Assembly (NCBI GenBank): GCA_964543235.1
Contig: CAZIXE010000062.1
Span: 1-22,247 of the forward strand
Origin: JANMMJ01 sp964543235
Lineage (GTDB): Bacteria; Pseudomonadota; Alphaproteobacteria; Rhizobiales; Aestuariivirgaceae
Length of the DNA stretch: 22,247 nt
Reading direction: 5' to 3'
Positions 1-7,087 of this stretch are shown here, one piece after another. Numbering within the stretch: the stretch's first letter is position 1; every line of letters begins with the position of its first letter. A program made the position numbers and the translations under genes. Below the pieces are notes generated by a model. The model ran no database searches and was not told the origin of the DNA. It saw only the letters and a list, made by a program, of their open reading frames with translations.

Positions 1-163
1 CCTTCTTGGGAAACAGCGACCGGACCCGCACATAGGCCCGCACCGCACCGATTTCACGAAGCTCGTCCAGTTCGAAAATCCCGGCCTCGGCGAGGAGCCT
101 CGCCGATTTCGGTCCCAGGTTGCGCAGCGAACCGGCTGGCCGCTTAGCCTGTGGCCGCCTCAA
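1..163 (-). CDS. TfoX C-terminal domain protein (partial, runs off window edge)
   Basis: The reverse strand encodes MRRPQAKRPAG followed by SLRNLGPKSARLLAEAGI and later ELREIGAVRAYVRV, the typical helix-hairpin-helix pattern of the TfoX C-terminal domain, which is often found as a short stand-alone protein of under 100 residues in Proteobacteria. I chose the TTG at 163-161 as start because GAGGA sits 5 nt upstream (GAGGA-CGCCA-TTG) and the reading frame then overlaps the last 20 nt of the crotonyl-CoA reductase gene, implying translational coupling. The C-terminus lies beyond base 1. The family is named after the competence regulator TfoX, but stand-alone C-terminal domains have no established function. 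The link to ccr is probably only co-transcription. Confidence 0.75.
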   Translation of the reverse strand, partial: MRRPQAKRPAGSLRNLGPKSARLLAEAGIFELDELREIGAVRAYVRVRSLFPKK

Positions 164-1445
164 TGGCGTCCTCGAAGGTGCGCAGGCCGGTTCGCGGTGC
201 CGAGACCAGCACCGCCATGTTGCCGGGCCGGTGTTCGTTCCTCCACATCTTCATATGCGCCTTCGGAATATCCTGCCAGGAATAGACCTCGGACATGCAC
301 GGATCGATCCGCCGCGCCATCACCAGCTTGTTGGCGTTCGAAGCCTGCAGGAGATTGGCGAAATGCGAACCCTGCACCCGCTTCTGATGCATCCACAAAT
401 AGCGCGCATCCATGGTGAGGTTGTAGCCGGTGGTGCCGGCGCAGATGACCACCATGCCGCCGCGCTTGACCATCAGGACGGATACCGGGAATGTCGACTC
501 GCCCGGGTGCTCGAACACGATATCGACATTGTTTCCCTTACCGGTGTAGGTCCAGATGGCCTTGCCGAATTCGCGCGCGCCCTTCAGCCATTCATTGTAC
601 TCGGCAGTGCCGACTGCCGGCATCTGGCCCCAGCACTTGAACCCTTTGCGGTTGATGACGCCCTTGGCGCCAAGCTGCATGACGAAATCGCGCTTGTCGT
701 CATCCGAGATGACGCCGATGGCGTTGCCCCCCGCCGTGGCGATGAGCTGGATGGCCATCGACCCGAGCCCGCCTGAAGCACCCCACACCAGGACATTCTG
801 CCCGGGCTTCAGGGTATGTGGCCGGTGGCCGAACAGCATGCGGTAGGCGGTGGCCAAAGTCAGCGTGTAGCAGGCAGCCTCTTCCCAGGTCAGATGCTGC
901 GGCCGCGGCAGCAGTTGCCGCGCCTGCACCCGGCAGAATTGGGCGAAGGAACCGTCCGGCGTTTCGTATCCCCAGATCCGTTGCGAAAGCGAATACATCG
1001 GGTCGCCGCCATTGCACTCTTCGTCGTCGCCATCATCCTGATTGCAGTGGATCACCACTTCGTCGCCGACTTTCCAGCGCTTCACCTTGGCCCCCACGGC
1101 ATAGATGATGCCCGAGGCATCGGAGCCGGCAACATGGAAGGGGTTCTTGTGTCCGTCGATCGGCGATACCGGCTTGCCCAGCGACGCCCATACGCCGTTG
1201 TAGTTGACCCCCGCCGCCATCACCAGGACGAGGCATTCGTCCTCGCCGATCGCCCAGGTGGGGACCACCTCGATCTGCATCGCGCTGTCAGGCGGCCCAT
1301 GCCGGTCCTGCCGGATGCACCACGCATACATCCTGGCCGGCACATGTCCGAGCGGCGGAATCTCGCCGACCTCGTAGAGGTCCTTCACCGGTGTATTGAT
1401 GTTAGCCGGGGTCTCGAGTTTCCCGGCAATCGCAGACGCAGCCAT
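144..1445 (-). CDS. ccr: Crotonyl-CoA carboxylase/reductase
   Basis: This 433-residue medium-chain dehydrogenase/reductase should convert crotonyl-CoA plus CO2 to (2S)-ethylmalonyl-CoA with NADPH, the defining step of the ethylmalonyl-CoA pathway. Visible features are the long family-specific N-terminal half with NYNGVWASLG near residue 81, an acidic insert around residues 135-148, the nucleotide-binding VLVWGASGGLGSMAIQ at 218-233, and GSHFANL at 359-365. Asn81 and His361 are plausible counterparts of CO2-binding residues described in the Kitasatospora enzyme, an assignment I make from memory and position only. The start at 1445 has a strong GAGGAG 6 nt upstream and gives the usual family length. 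The frame stays open upstream to 1754, but that extension is treated as non-coding. A candidate operator lies about 50 bp upstream, and a 118-aa gene is transcribed divergently. Confidence 0.95.
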   Translation of the reverse strand: MAASAIAGKLETPANINTPVKDLYEVGEIPPLGHVPARMYAWCIRQDRHGPPDSAMQIEVVPTWAIGEDECLVLVMAAGVNYNGVWASLGKPVSPIDGHKNPFHVAGSDASGIIYAVGAKVKRWKVGDEVVIHCNQDDGDDEECNGGDPMYSLSQRIWGYETPDGSFAQFCRVQARQLLPRPQHLTWEEAACYTLTLATAYRMLFGHRPHTLKPGQNVLVWGASGGLGSMAIQLIATAGGNAIGVISDDDKRDFVMQLGAKGVINRKGFKCWGQMPAVGTAEYNEWLKGAREFGKAIWTYTGKGNNVDIVFEHPGESTFPVSVLMVKRGGMVVICAGTTGYNLTMDARYLWMHQKRVQGSHFANLLQASNANKLVMARRIDPCMSEVYSWQDIPKAHMKMWRNEHRPGNMAVLVSAPRTGLRTFEDAIEAATG

Positions 1446-1703
1446 TCGCCACTCCTCGCCAGTTCGCCTGTGATCATAAGGAAGCCATTGGACATTGCAT
1501 TGCAACAAAAGTCCACTGCGGCGGTCTGACCCAGACTTGAGCAAAATCCTAGGGAATCTTGAAGCAAATCCGCTGCGACATTGATAAAAATCGCCGGCCG
1601 CGCCGCAATCATCCGGAAACTGCATCATTAGCCATTCGTTTACTAAGGCGCCGTTCAACGCCATAGTCCTCCCTGAATCGCCAGACGTCGGGGAGACATC
1701 GCG
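1446..1703. promoter_or_regulatory. Divergent control region between ccr and the 118-aa membrane protein gene
   Basis: This spacer of about 258 bp separates two divergently transcribed genes and has lower GC than the genes around it. It contains the palindrome at 1495-1505 and three CATTG repeats at 1486-1490, 1493-1497 and 1498-1502. I could not assign a convincing -35/-10 pair for either gene. On the minus strand an ATG at 1664 preceded by GGGAGG is in frame with ccr; see the findings. Confidence 0.6.
1495..1505. promoter_or_regulatory. Candidate operator upstream of ccr (TTGC-N3-GCAA)
   Basis: The sequence reads TTGCATTGCAA followed by CAA, an almost perfect dyad centred about 55 bp upstream of the ccr start. 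Twelve of 14 bases match the site at 2095-2108 in front of the ethylmalonyl-CoA mutase gene (TTGCA-N2-GCAACAA in both). Position and recurrence suggest a regulator binding site. The regulator is not in this window. Confidence 0.5.
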
Positions 1704-2060
1704 ATGGAAGAACTGGTTACTGCAATAGCCAATGGTTTCGGGGTCCTCGACCATCTGCCCTACATGCCCGACACTGCCGAGATCCTGGCCCTGTCACCCG
1801 AGAAGGTCTCGATTGCCGCCATTTTCAGCGGCGCCGGTTCGGTGATCCTCGGCAAGTTCACCGGCAGCGTCGGCTATCTCACCCTTCCCATGAACTACTG
1901 CGCCCTGTTCTTCGGGGCCGTCATGGGCAATTGGGCTCTTTCGGGGGTCCGCATTCCGATGCTCGACGCCACCTTCCAGACGCCGATGCTGTTTGCCGTG
2001 GCCGGCATGATCGTGACAGCGCTCGCCGTCCTGATGTTCACCAAGACCGAGCAGTACTGA
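1704..2060 (+). CDS. Unrecognised small membrane protein between ccr and ecm
   Basis: The product is a 118-residue protein that I do not recognise. The N-terminus (about residues 1-34) is polar to mildly acidic and contains DHLPYMPDTAE. Hydrophobic stretches follow at roughly 35-55, 57-78 and 92-112, ending in a short charged tail (TKTEQY), so two or three membrane segments are likely. The start is supported by GGGGAGA 9 nt upstream. The gene diverges from ccr and lies about 70 bp upstream of the ethylmalonyl-CoA mutase gene on the same strand, a position suggesting co-regulation with the EMC pathway. Its base composition matches its neighbours and nothing indicates decay. A role in transport or membrane association of pathway intermediates is only a guess from context. 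Confidence 0.8.
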   Translation: MEELVTAIANGFGVLDHLPYMPDTAEILALSPEKVSIAAIFSGAGSVILGKFTGSVGYLTLPMNYCALFFGAVMGNWALSGVRIPMLDATFQTPMLFAVAGMIVTALAVLMFTKTEQY

Positions 2061-2094
2061 CCGGCCGGCCGCCCGGGCTGCGTCGAAGGTTGCG

Positions 2095-2105
2095 TTGCAG
2101 CGCAA
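2095..2105. promoter_or_regulatory. Candidate operator upstream of ecm (TTGC-N3-GCAA)
   Basis: TTGCAGCGCAA followed by CAA forms a dyad that ends 24 nt before the ecm ATG. It is the closest relative of the ccr site at 1495-1505. At this distance a bound protein would overlap the initiation region, and the RNA could also fold into a small GTTGC/GCAAC hairpin just before the start codon. Confidence 0.5.
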
Positions 2106-2129
2106 CAATCTCCATGCTTTCATGTGCCG

Positions 2130-4112
2130 ATGACGACACGCGACAAGCCTTGGATCTTCCGCACCTACGCCGGCCACTCCACCGCCGTCGAGAGCAATAG
2201 GCTCTACCGGTCGAACCTCGCCAAAGGGCAGACCGGCCTGTCCATCGCATTCGACCTGCCGACCCAGACCGGCTACGATTCCGACCACGTGCTTGCCCGT
2301 GGCGAAGTCGGCAAGGTCGGCGTTCCGGTTTGCCACATCGGCGACATGCGCACCCTCCTCGCGGGCATCCCGCTCGGCGAAATGAACACCTCGATGACCA
2401 TCAACGCCACTGCCGCCTGGCTCCTGGCGCTCTACGTGGCGGTGGCCGACGAGCAGGGTGTGCCGCGCGAGCGTCTGCAGGGCACCACGCAGAACGACAT
2501 CATCAAGGAATATCTCTCGCGCGGGACCTACGTGTTTCCCCCGCAGCCCTCGATGAAGCTCATCACCGACACCATCGCATTCTCGTGCCGGCACATGCCG
2601 AAATGGAATCCGATGAACGTTTGCTCCTATCATCTTCAGGAAGCGGGCGCGACGCCGGTTCAGGAACTGGCCTTTGCCCTCGCCACGGCCGTTGCCGTGC
2701 TCGATGCTGCGCGGGCCAGCGGCGAGATCACCGCTGCCGAGTTCCCCCAGGTGGTCGGCCGCATTTCTTTCTTTGTCAACGCCGGCATCCGCTTCGTGAC
2801 CGAACTCTGCAAGATGCGGGCCTTCTGCGAGCTCTGGGATGAGATCTGCAGGGAGCGATTTGGCATTGCCGACGAGAAGCTCCGGCGCTTCCGTTATGGG
2901 GTGCAGGTCAATTCCCTGGGCCTCACCGAGCAGCAGCCGGAGAACAATGTCTACCGCATACTGCTTGAAATGCTGGCGGTTGTCCTCTCCCGCAATGCGC
3001 GCGCCCGCGCCGTGCAGCTTCCCGCCTGGAACGAGGCGCTTGGCTTGCCGCGGCCATGGGATCAGCAGTGGTCCCTGCGCATGCAGCAGATCGTCGCCTA
3101 CGAGACCGACCTCCTTGAATACGGTGACATCTTCGATGGGTCGCGCGAGATCGCCGCGAAAGTAGAGGAACTCAAGACCGCCGCCCGCCTGGAACTCGAT
3201 CATGTCCTCGCCATGGGAGGTGCCGTCGCGGCGATCGAGCAGGGCTACATGAAGCAGCAACTGGTGGCGTCCAACAGCCAGCGCCTGCAGGCCATCGAGT
3301 CCGGTGACATCACGATCGTCGGTGTAAACGCCTACACGACTTCGGAGCCGTCGCCGCTCGAAACCGCGGAGGGCAACGCCATCCTGACGGTGGACGACAA
3401 TGTGGAGTACGAGCAGGTCGAGCGCCTCAAGGCCTGGCGCGGATCGCGCGACCGGGCGGCCGTGCGCGACAGCCTCGCGATGCTGCGTGATGCCGCGCAG
3501 CGGGGGCTCAACATCATGGAGCCGTCGATAGCTTGCGCGAGGGCGGGCGTGACGACCGGAGAATGGGCCCAGACACTCCGCGAGCTCTTTGGCGAGTATC
3601 GCGCCCCGACCGGCGTACGCCTTCTCATGCGGAGCGGGGACGCCGCCGATCTTGCCGAGATTCGCAAGGCGGTCGCGGCGCTATCCGAACGTCTGGGCAC
3701 ACCGGTCAGGTTCCTGGTCGGCAAGCCGGGGCTCGACGGCCATTCCAATGGCGCCGAACAGATCGCCGTTCGCGCTGCCGACTGCGGTTTCGAGGTCTCC
3801 TACGATGGCATCCGCCTGACTCCCGAGCAGATCGTCACCATGGCCAGGGAGACCGGAAGCCATGTGGTCGGCTTGTCCATTCTTTCGGGATCGCATGTGC
3901 CCCTGGTGCGCGACGTGATGAACCGCATGCGTGCCGCCGGGCTCGGCCATGTGCCGGTGGTGGCCGGCGGCATCATCCCCGCCGAAGATGTCCACATTCT
4001 CAGGCAGCTCGGCGTGGCCCGGGTCTACACCCCGAAGGATTTCAACCTGAACCGCATCATGATGGACCTTGTGAAGCTGGTGGAATCGGGCGAGAACGAG
4101 CGCGCCGCCTGA
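2130..4112 (+). CDS. ecm: Ethylmalonyl-CoA mutase (B12-dependent)
   Basis: This 660-residue adenosylcobalamin-dependent mutase should isomerise ethylmalonyl-CoA to methylsuccinyl-CoA. The N-terminal catalytic barrel starts with KPWIFRTYAGHSTA and contains FDLPTQTGYDSD, NTSMTINATAAWLL and GTTQNDIIKEYLSRGTY, typical of methylmalonyl-CoA mutase-like enzymes. The C-terminal cobalamin domain carries the lower-ligand motif DGHSNG at about residues 536-541 (DxHxxG), then GLSILSGSH and VPVVAGGIIP. Both domains sit in one chain without a separate small subunit, as in Ecm. Assignment as Ecm rather than methylmalonyl-CoA mutase rests on sequence flavour and on neighbouring ccr, mch and a malyl-CoA-type lyase. 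The ATG at 2130 gives the MTxxDxPW N-terminus I expect; a GTG at 2124 is an alternative. Neither has a clear Shine-Dalgarno. Confidence 0.93.
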   Translation: MTTRDKPWIFRTYAGHSTAVESNRLYRSNLAKGQTGLSIAFDLPTQTGYDSDHVLARGEVGKVGVPVCHIGDMRTLLAGIPLGEMNTSMTINATAAWLLALYVAVADEQGVPRERLQGTTQNDIIKEYLSRGTYVFPPQPSMKLITDTIAFSCRHMPKWNPMNVCSYHLQEAGATPVQELAFALATAVAVLDAARASGEITAAEFPQVVGRISFFVNAGIRFVTELCKMRAFCELWDEICRERFGIADEKLRRFRYGVQVNSLGLTEQQPENNVYRILLEMLAVVLSRNARARAVQLPAWNEALGLPRPWDQQWSLRMQQIVAYETDLLEYGDIFDGSREIAAKVEELKTAARLELDHVLAMGGAVAAIEQGYMKQQLVASNSQRLQAIESGDITIVGVNAYTTSEPSPLETAEGNAILTVDDNVEYEQVERLKAWRGSRDRAAVRDSLAMLRDAAQRGLNIMEPSIACARAGVTTGEWAQTLRELFGEYRAPTGVRLLMRSGDAADLAEIRKAVAALSERLGTPVRFLVGKPGLDGHSNGAEQIAVRAADCGFEVSYDGIRLTPEQIVTMARETGSHVVGLSILSGSHVPLVRDVMNRMRAAGLGHVPVVAGGIIPAEDVHILRQLGVARVYTPKDFNLNRIMMDLVKLVESGENERAA

Positions 4113-4127
4113 CCGCGCCCGCCCTTC

Positions 4128-5075
4128 ATGAACGCCATCCTCACGACCATCCTGCCCGTCTTCGGGCTCATCGCTCTGGGCTATCTGGCGGCCAGGTTCC
4201 GCTATATCACTGCGACCGCCGCACAGGGCCTGACCCAGTTCGTATTCAACATGGCCATCCCGGCCCTGCTTTTCCGCACTGTTGTCATGATGGCCGATCA
4301 GCCGGTCTCGCCATGGCCGCTGTGGGGGGCCATGTTCGGTGGGCTGGCCATCGTCTGGGTCGTCACCTCGCTGGTTGCTGCCAGAGTGCCGGAACTCAGC
4401 GAAGCCGGTGGCGCGTCCGCGTCCATGGCCACAACTTTCGGCAATGTGGCCCTGCTGGGCCTGCCGCTCTCGGTCGCTCATTTCGGCCAGGAGATCGCCG
4501 TTCCCGTGTCGCTGATCCTGTCGATCCACGCGGCCGTTCTGTGGTTTGTGGCGACCGCCCAGATCGAGACGGTCCGCCAGGGCCACATGCCTTCGTGGCC
4601 GGCCCTGTTCAGGGAGCTGACGGCCAACCTGGCACGCAATCCGATAGTCCTGTCATTGGTGGCCGGCGCACTTTGGCGCCTGACCGATGTCGGGCTGCAC
4701 CCGGTACCTGACCGCCTGCTCGAACTCCTCGGCGATGGCGGCATCCCCAGCGCGCTGGTGGCGCTCGGACTGTCGCTGGCTTCCTACAGCCTCAAGGGCC
4801 AGTGGAACGCCATTGCCATTCTGCTGGCCTTGAAGATGGTCCTCCTGCCTGTGGCCGTCTGGGCGCTGGCAACCCATGCCGTGAGCCTGCCGCCGTTGTG
4901 GATCAAGGCCGCCGTCCTGCTGGCTGCCATGCCGACCGGTGCCAACGCCTATCTGTTTGCGCAGCGTTACAACTCCGGCACCGCCCCGGTTTCCGGCGCG
5001 GTGACCCTGGGCACCGGCATCGCCATATTTACGGTGGCAGCCCTTCTCTGGCTGATGGACCGTGGCTTCGTCTGA
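4128..5075 (+). CDS. AEC family transporter (auxin efflux carrier-like permease)
   Basis: This 315-residue protein is almost entirely hydrophobic, with about ten predicted membrane segments. It shows the AEC two-bundle pattern: FVFNMAIPALLFRT in the first half, ATTFGNVALLGLPL near residue 105, and AAVLLAAMPTGANAYLFAQRYN near residue 280. The N-terminus ILPVFGLIALGYLAARF is also typical of the family. AEC permeases in bacteria carry various organic anions, including malonate and other dicarboxylates, but the substrate cannot be read from sequence. The gene begins 15 bp after ecm with no visible terminator between them, so it is probably transcribed with ecm. Uptake or export of a pathway-related organic acid is an inference from that position. 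Its end lies 7 bp from the converging mch gene. Confidence 0.9.
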   Translation: MNAILTTILPVFGLIALGYLAARFRYITATAAQGLTQFVFNMAIPALLFRTVVMMADQPVSPWPLWGAMFGGLAIVWVVTSLVAARVPELSEAGGASASMATTFGNVALLGLPLSVAHFGQEIAVPVSLILSIHAAVLWFVATAQIETVRQGHMPSWPALFRELTANLARNPIVLSLVAGALWRLTDVGLHPVPDRLLELLGDGGIPSALVALGLSLASYSLKGQWNAIAILLALKMVLLPVAVWALATHAVSLPPLWIKAAVLLAAMPTGANAYLFAQRYNSGTAPVSGAVTLGTGIAIFTVAALLWLMDRGFV

Positions 5076-5082
5076 GTTGCCG

Positions 5083-6132
5083 CTACCGCGGAATCAGCAC
5101 CCAGTAGTCCAGTTCAAGCACCACCCCCGGCGCATCCGCCGATGCCGCCTCGGCCGGGAAGGTGCTGCAGGGCAGATCGCGCGTGGCCCGCGTCACCACC
5201 CGCAGCGCACCGACATCGCTCCGCGAGTTGAGATCGGCCTTGTCCACGATCTCCGACCACGCGAACACCGTGCCGCCGGCAAACAGTGGCGCGACATGGC
5301 GGCCGCCATTGATCGCCGCGATATGGAAAGCGTTCTGCAGCCCGTTGAATGTCAGGGCCCGGGCCAGCGATATCACGTGCCCGCCATAGATGAGGCGCCT
5401 GCCGAACCGGCCCGTGGCCTCTTCGAACTGATTGAAGTGCACTTTTGCGGTGTTCTGGTAGAGCCGTGTCGCCATCTGGTGTTCGGCATCCTCGACGGTC
5501 ACGCCGTCCACATGGTCGATCCTCTCGCCCACCCGATAATCGTCGAAGCGGTTGGCCGATCCCGAGAGCTCATCGTCCCACTTGTTGCAGTCAATGGGTG
5601 GGCAGGCCTTTCCCAGCAGCTCAGGGGCGACAACGGCGGGCAGCGGCGGGATCACCGGCTCGGGTGCCGCGGATTTCTCGTCCCGCTTGCGCACCATCAC
5701 CCAGCGCACATAGGACAGTACCGGCTCGTCCTTTTGATTCAGTCCCGTCGAGCGCACATAGACGGTACCGGTCTTGCCGTTTGAGTTCTCCTTGAGGCCG
5801 ATGATTTCCGATACCGTGGACAGCGTATCGCCGACATAGACCGGCTTGTGGAAAATGCCCTCGGCATAACCCAGATTGGCGACGGCATTGAGCGAGATGT
5901 CGGGCACCGTCTTGCCGAACACGGTGTGAAAGACCAGCAGGTCGTCGATCGGCGCATGCGGATAACCCACATCGAGCGCGAAGGTCTTGGCGCTCTGCAC
6001 GGCAAAGCGGCAGCCGTACAGCGCCGTATAGAGCTGCATGTCGCCGCGCCAGAGCGTGCGCGGCGTCGCATGCCGGAGCGTCTGGCCAACGGCGAAGTCC
6101 TCGAAGAAATTGCCCGGGCTGGTCTTGCTCAT
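5083..6132 (-). CDS. mch: Mesaconyl-CoA hydratase (double MaoC-like hotdog protein)
   Basis: This 349-residue protein has two MaoC-like hotdog repeats. The first spans about residues 10-165 and includes NFFEDFAVGQTLRH, VFGKTVPDISLNAVANLGYAE and VYVGDTLSTVSEIIGL. The second spans about 200-345 and includes FDDYRVGERIDHVDG, HQMATRLYQNTAKVHFN and RRLIYGGHVISLARAL. The arrangement and length fit mesaconyl-C1-CoA hydratase, also called beta-methylmalyl-CoA dehydratase, which interconverts mesaconyl-CoA and beta-methylmalyl-CoA in the EMC pathway. The ATG at 6132 overlaps the stop of the upstream lyase gene by 4 bp (ATGA), so the two are translationally coupled and catalyse consecutive steps. The gene ends in TAG at 5083-5085, seven bases from the converging transporter gene. 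Confidence 0.92.
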   Translation of the reverse strand: MSKTSPGNFFEDFAVGQTLRHATPRTLWRGDMQLYTALYGCRFAVQSAKTFALDVGYPHAPIDDLLVFHTVFGKTVPDISLNAVANLGYAEGIFHKPVYVGDTLSTVSEIIGLKENSNGKTGTVYVRSTGLNQKDEPVLSYVRWVMVRKRDEKSAAPEPVIPPLPAVVAPELLGKACPPIDCNKWDDELSGSANRFDDYRVGERIDHVDGVTVEDAEHQMATRLYQNTAKVHFNQFEEATGRFGRRLIYGGHVISLARALTFNGLQNAFHIAAINGGRHVAPLFAGGTVFAWSEIVDKADLNSRSDVGALRVVTRATRDLPCSTFPAEAASADAPGVVLELDYWVLIPR

Positions 6133-6995
6133 GCGGCGATTGCCTCGGCGATCGTCACCACCCGCCGCGCCATCGCCAGATGCAGCCGCTCGACCATGCG
6201 TCCCTCGACGGTGATCACGCCCTTCCTGTCGTTCTCGGGCAGCGCAAAGGCGGCGATGATCTTCCGCGACCATTCGACCTCCCCTTCGCTCGGCGAGAAC
6301 AGCTCGTTGCAGGGCGCAACCTGCGCCGGGTGAATCAGCGTCTTGCCGTCCATCCCCAGTGTGCGGCCCTGTTCGCACTCCAGCCGGAAGCCTGCTTCAT
6401 CGCGGAAATCGTTGTAGACGCCGTCGATGACATCGAGGCCATAGGCCCGCGCCGCCAGCACCGTCATGGAGAGCCAGGGCAGGATGGCGAACCGCCCGCC
6501 GGTTGCACTCGCCCGCGACTCCTTGAGAAGGTCATTGGTTCCCAGCACCAGGCAGGCGAGCCGCGCCACGGCGTGAACGGACGCAATCTCCCGCACATTG
6601 AAGATGGCCATCGGCGTTTCCATCATCGCCCACATCCGGGTTTCTTCCGGCCCTCCGGCCGAGCCGAAGATGCGGGCCGCGCTGATGACGTCCCCCGGCC
6701 GGGCGACCTTCGGGACCAGCACCGCGTCCGGTCCTGCCGCCGCCGCCGCGCGCAGGTCGTCGACGCCCCACGGCGTATCGATGGCATTGACCCGGATCAC
6801 GATTTCGCGCTTGCCATAGGCGCGGGTTCTGACCGCCGCGACGACATTGTCGCGCGCCTGCGCCTTGGCGTCGGGTGCCACCGAATCCTCGAGATCGAGG
6901 ATCAGGGAATCGGCATTGATCGACTTGGCTTTTTCCAGGGCCCGCTCATTGGCTCCCGGCATGTAGAGAACGCTGCGGCGCGGACGTATGGTCAT
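6129..6995 (-). CDS. HpcH/HpaI aldolase/CitE-family CoA-ester lyase (malyl-/beta-methylmalyl-CoA lyase or malyl-CoA thioesterase)
   Basis: This 288-residue TIM-barrel protein belongs to the CitE-like CoA-ester lyases. It shows RRSVLYMPGANERALEKA at the N-terminus, LDLEDSVAPDAKAQAR at 34-48, conserved Arg68 (VIRVNA), METP with Mg-binding Glu126, LGTNDL with Asp155, and MDGKTLIHPAQ at 215-225. In the EMC pathway such enzymes cleave beta-methylmalyl-CoA to glyoxylate and propionyl-CoA (Mcl1) or hydrolyse malyl-CoA (Mcl2). The N-terminal style recalls Mcl2/thioesterase-type proteins, so I leave the exact activity open. ATG 6995 has GGGGG 8 nt upstream; ATG 7001 and TTG 7010 are in-frame alternatives. 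It heads a two-gene operon with mch, and the region upstream contains operator-like repeats. Confidence 0.85.
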   Translation of the reverse strand: MTIRPRRSVLYMPGANERALEKAKSINADSLILDLEDSVAPDAKAQARDNVVAAVRTRAYGKREIVIRVNAIDTPWGVDDLRAAAAAGPDAVLVPKVARPGDVISAARIFGSAGGPEETRMWAMMETPMAIFNVREIASVHAVARLACLVLGTNDLLKESRASATGGRFAILPWLSMTVLAARAYGLDVIDGVYNDFRDEAGFRLECEQGRTLGMDGKTLIHPAQVAPCNELFSPSEGEVEWSRKIIAAFALPENDRKGVITVEGRMVERLHLAMARRVVTIAEAIAA

Positions 6996-7033
6996 CGGCA
7001 TCACCCCCAAAACTGCGCCGGGACCTTATCTGC

Positions 7034-7042
7034 TGCAGTGCA
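7034..7042. promoter_or_regulatory. Candidate operator upstream of the CoA-ester lyase gene (TGCA-N1-TGCA)
   Basis: TGCAGTGCA followed by CAA lies about 40 bp upstream of the lyase start. It shares the TGCA-N2-GCA core and trailing CAA with the ccr and ecm sites, although the outer T/A pair of the dyad is lost. The match is weaker than the other two, so this call depends on them. Confidence 0.35.
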
Positions 7043-7061
7043 CAATGTGAAGTGGACATTG
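7043..7061. promoter_or_regulatory. Inverted repeat CAATGT-N7-ACATTG in a divergent promoter region
   Basis: CAATGT at 7043-7048 and ACATTG at 7056-7061 form a 6-bp dyad with a 7-nt spacer, midway between the divergent lyase and FAD-oxidoreductase genes. The right arm extends to GGACATTGC (7054-7062), a 9-mer also present upstream of ccr at 1490-1498. It is a plausible second operator for either gene. The evidence is the repeat itself and its location. Confidence 0.35.
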
Positions 7062-7087
7062 CGGTCGACATTCGGCTAACTCCCGCC

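Noticed and set aside
1794..3260. Long minus-strand open frame (488 codons) opposite the ecm gene
   Set aside because: It is antisense to the mutase gene, with Arg/Gly/His-rich composition typical of a shadow frame in GC-rich DNA, and has no ribosome binding site or motif.
3681..4586. Minus-strand open frame (301 codons) across the ecm/AEC junction
   Set aside because: It spans the end of ecm and the start of the transporter gene on the opposite strand and has His/Asp/Gly-rich low-complexity composition without any family motif.
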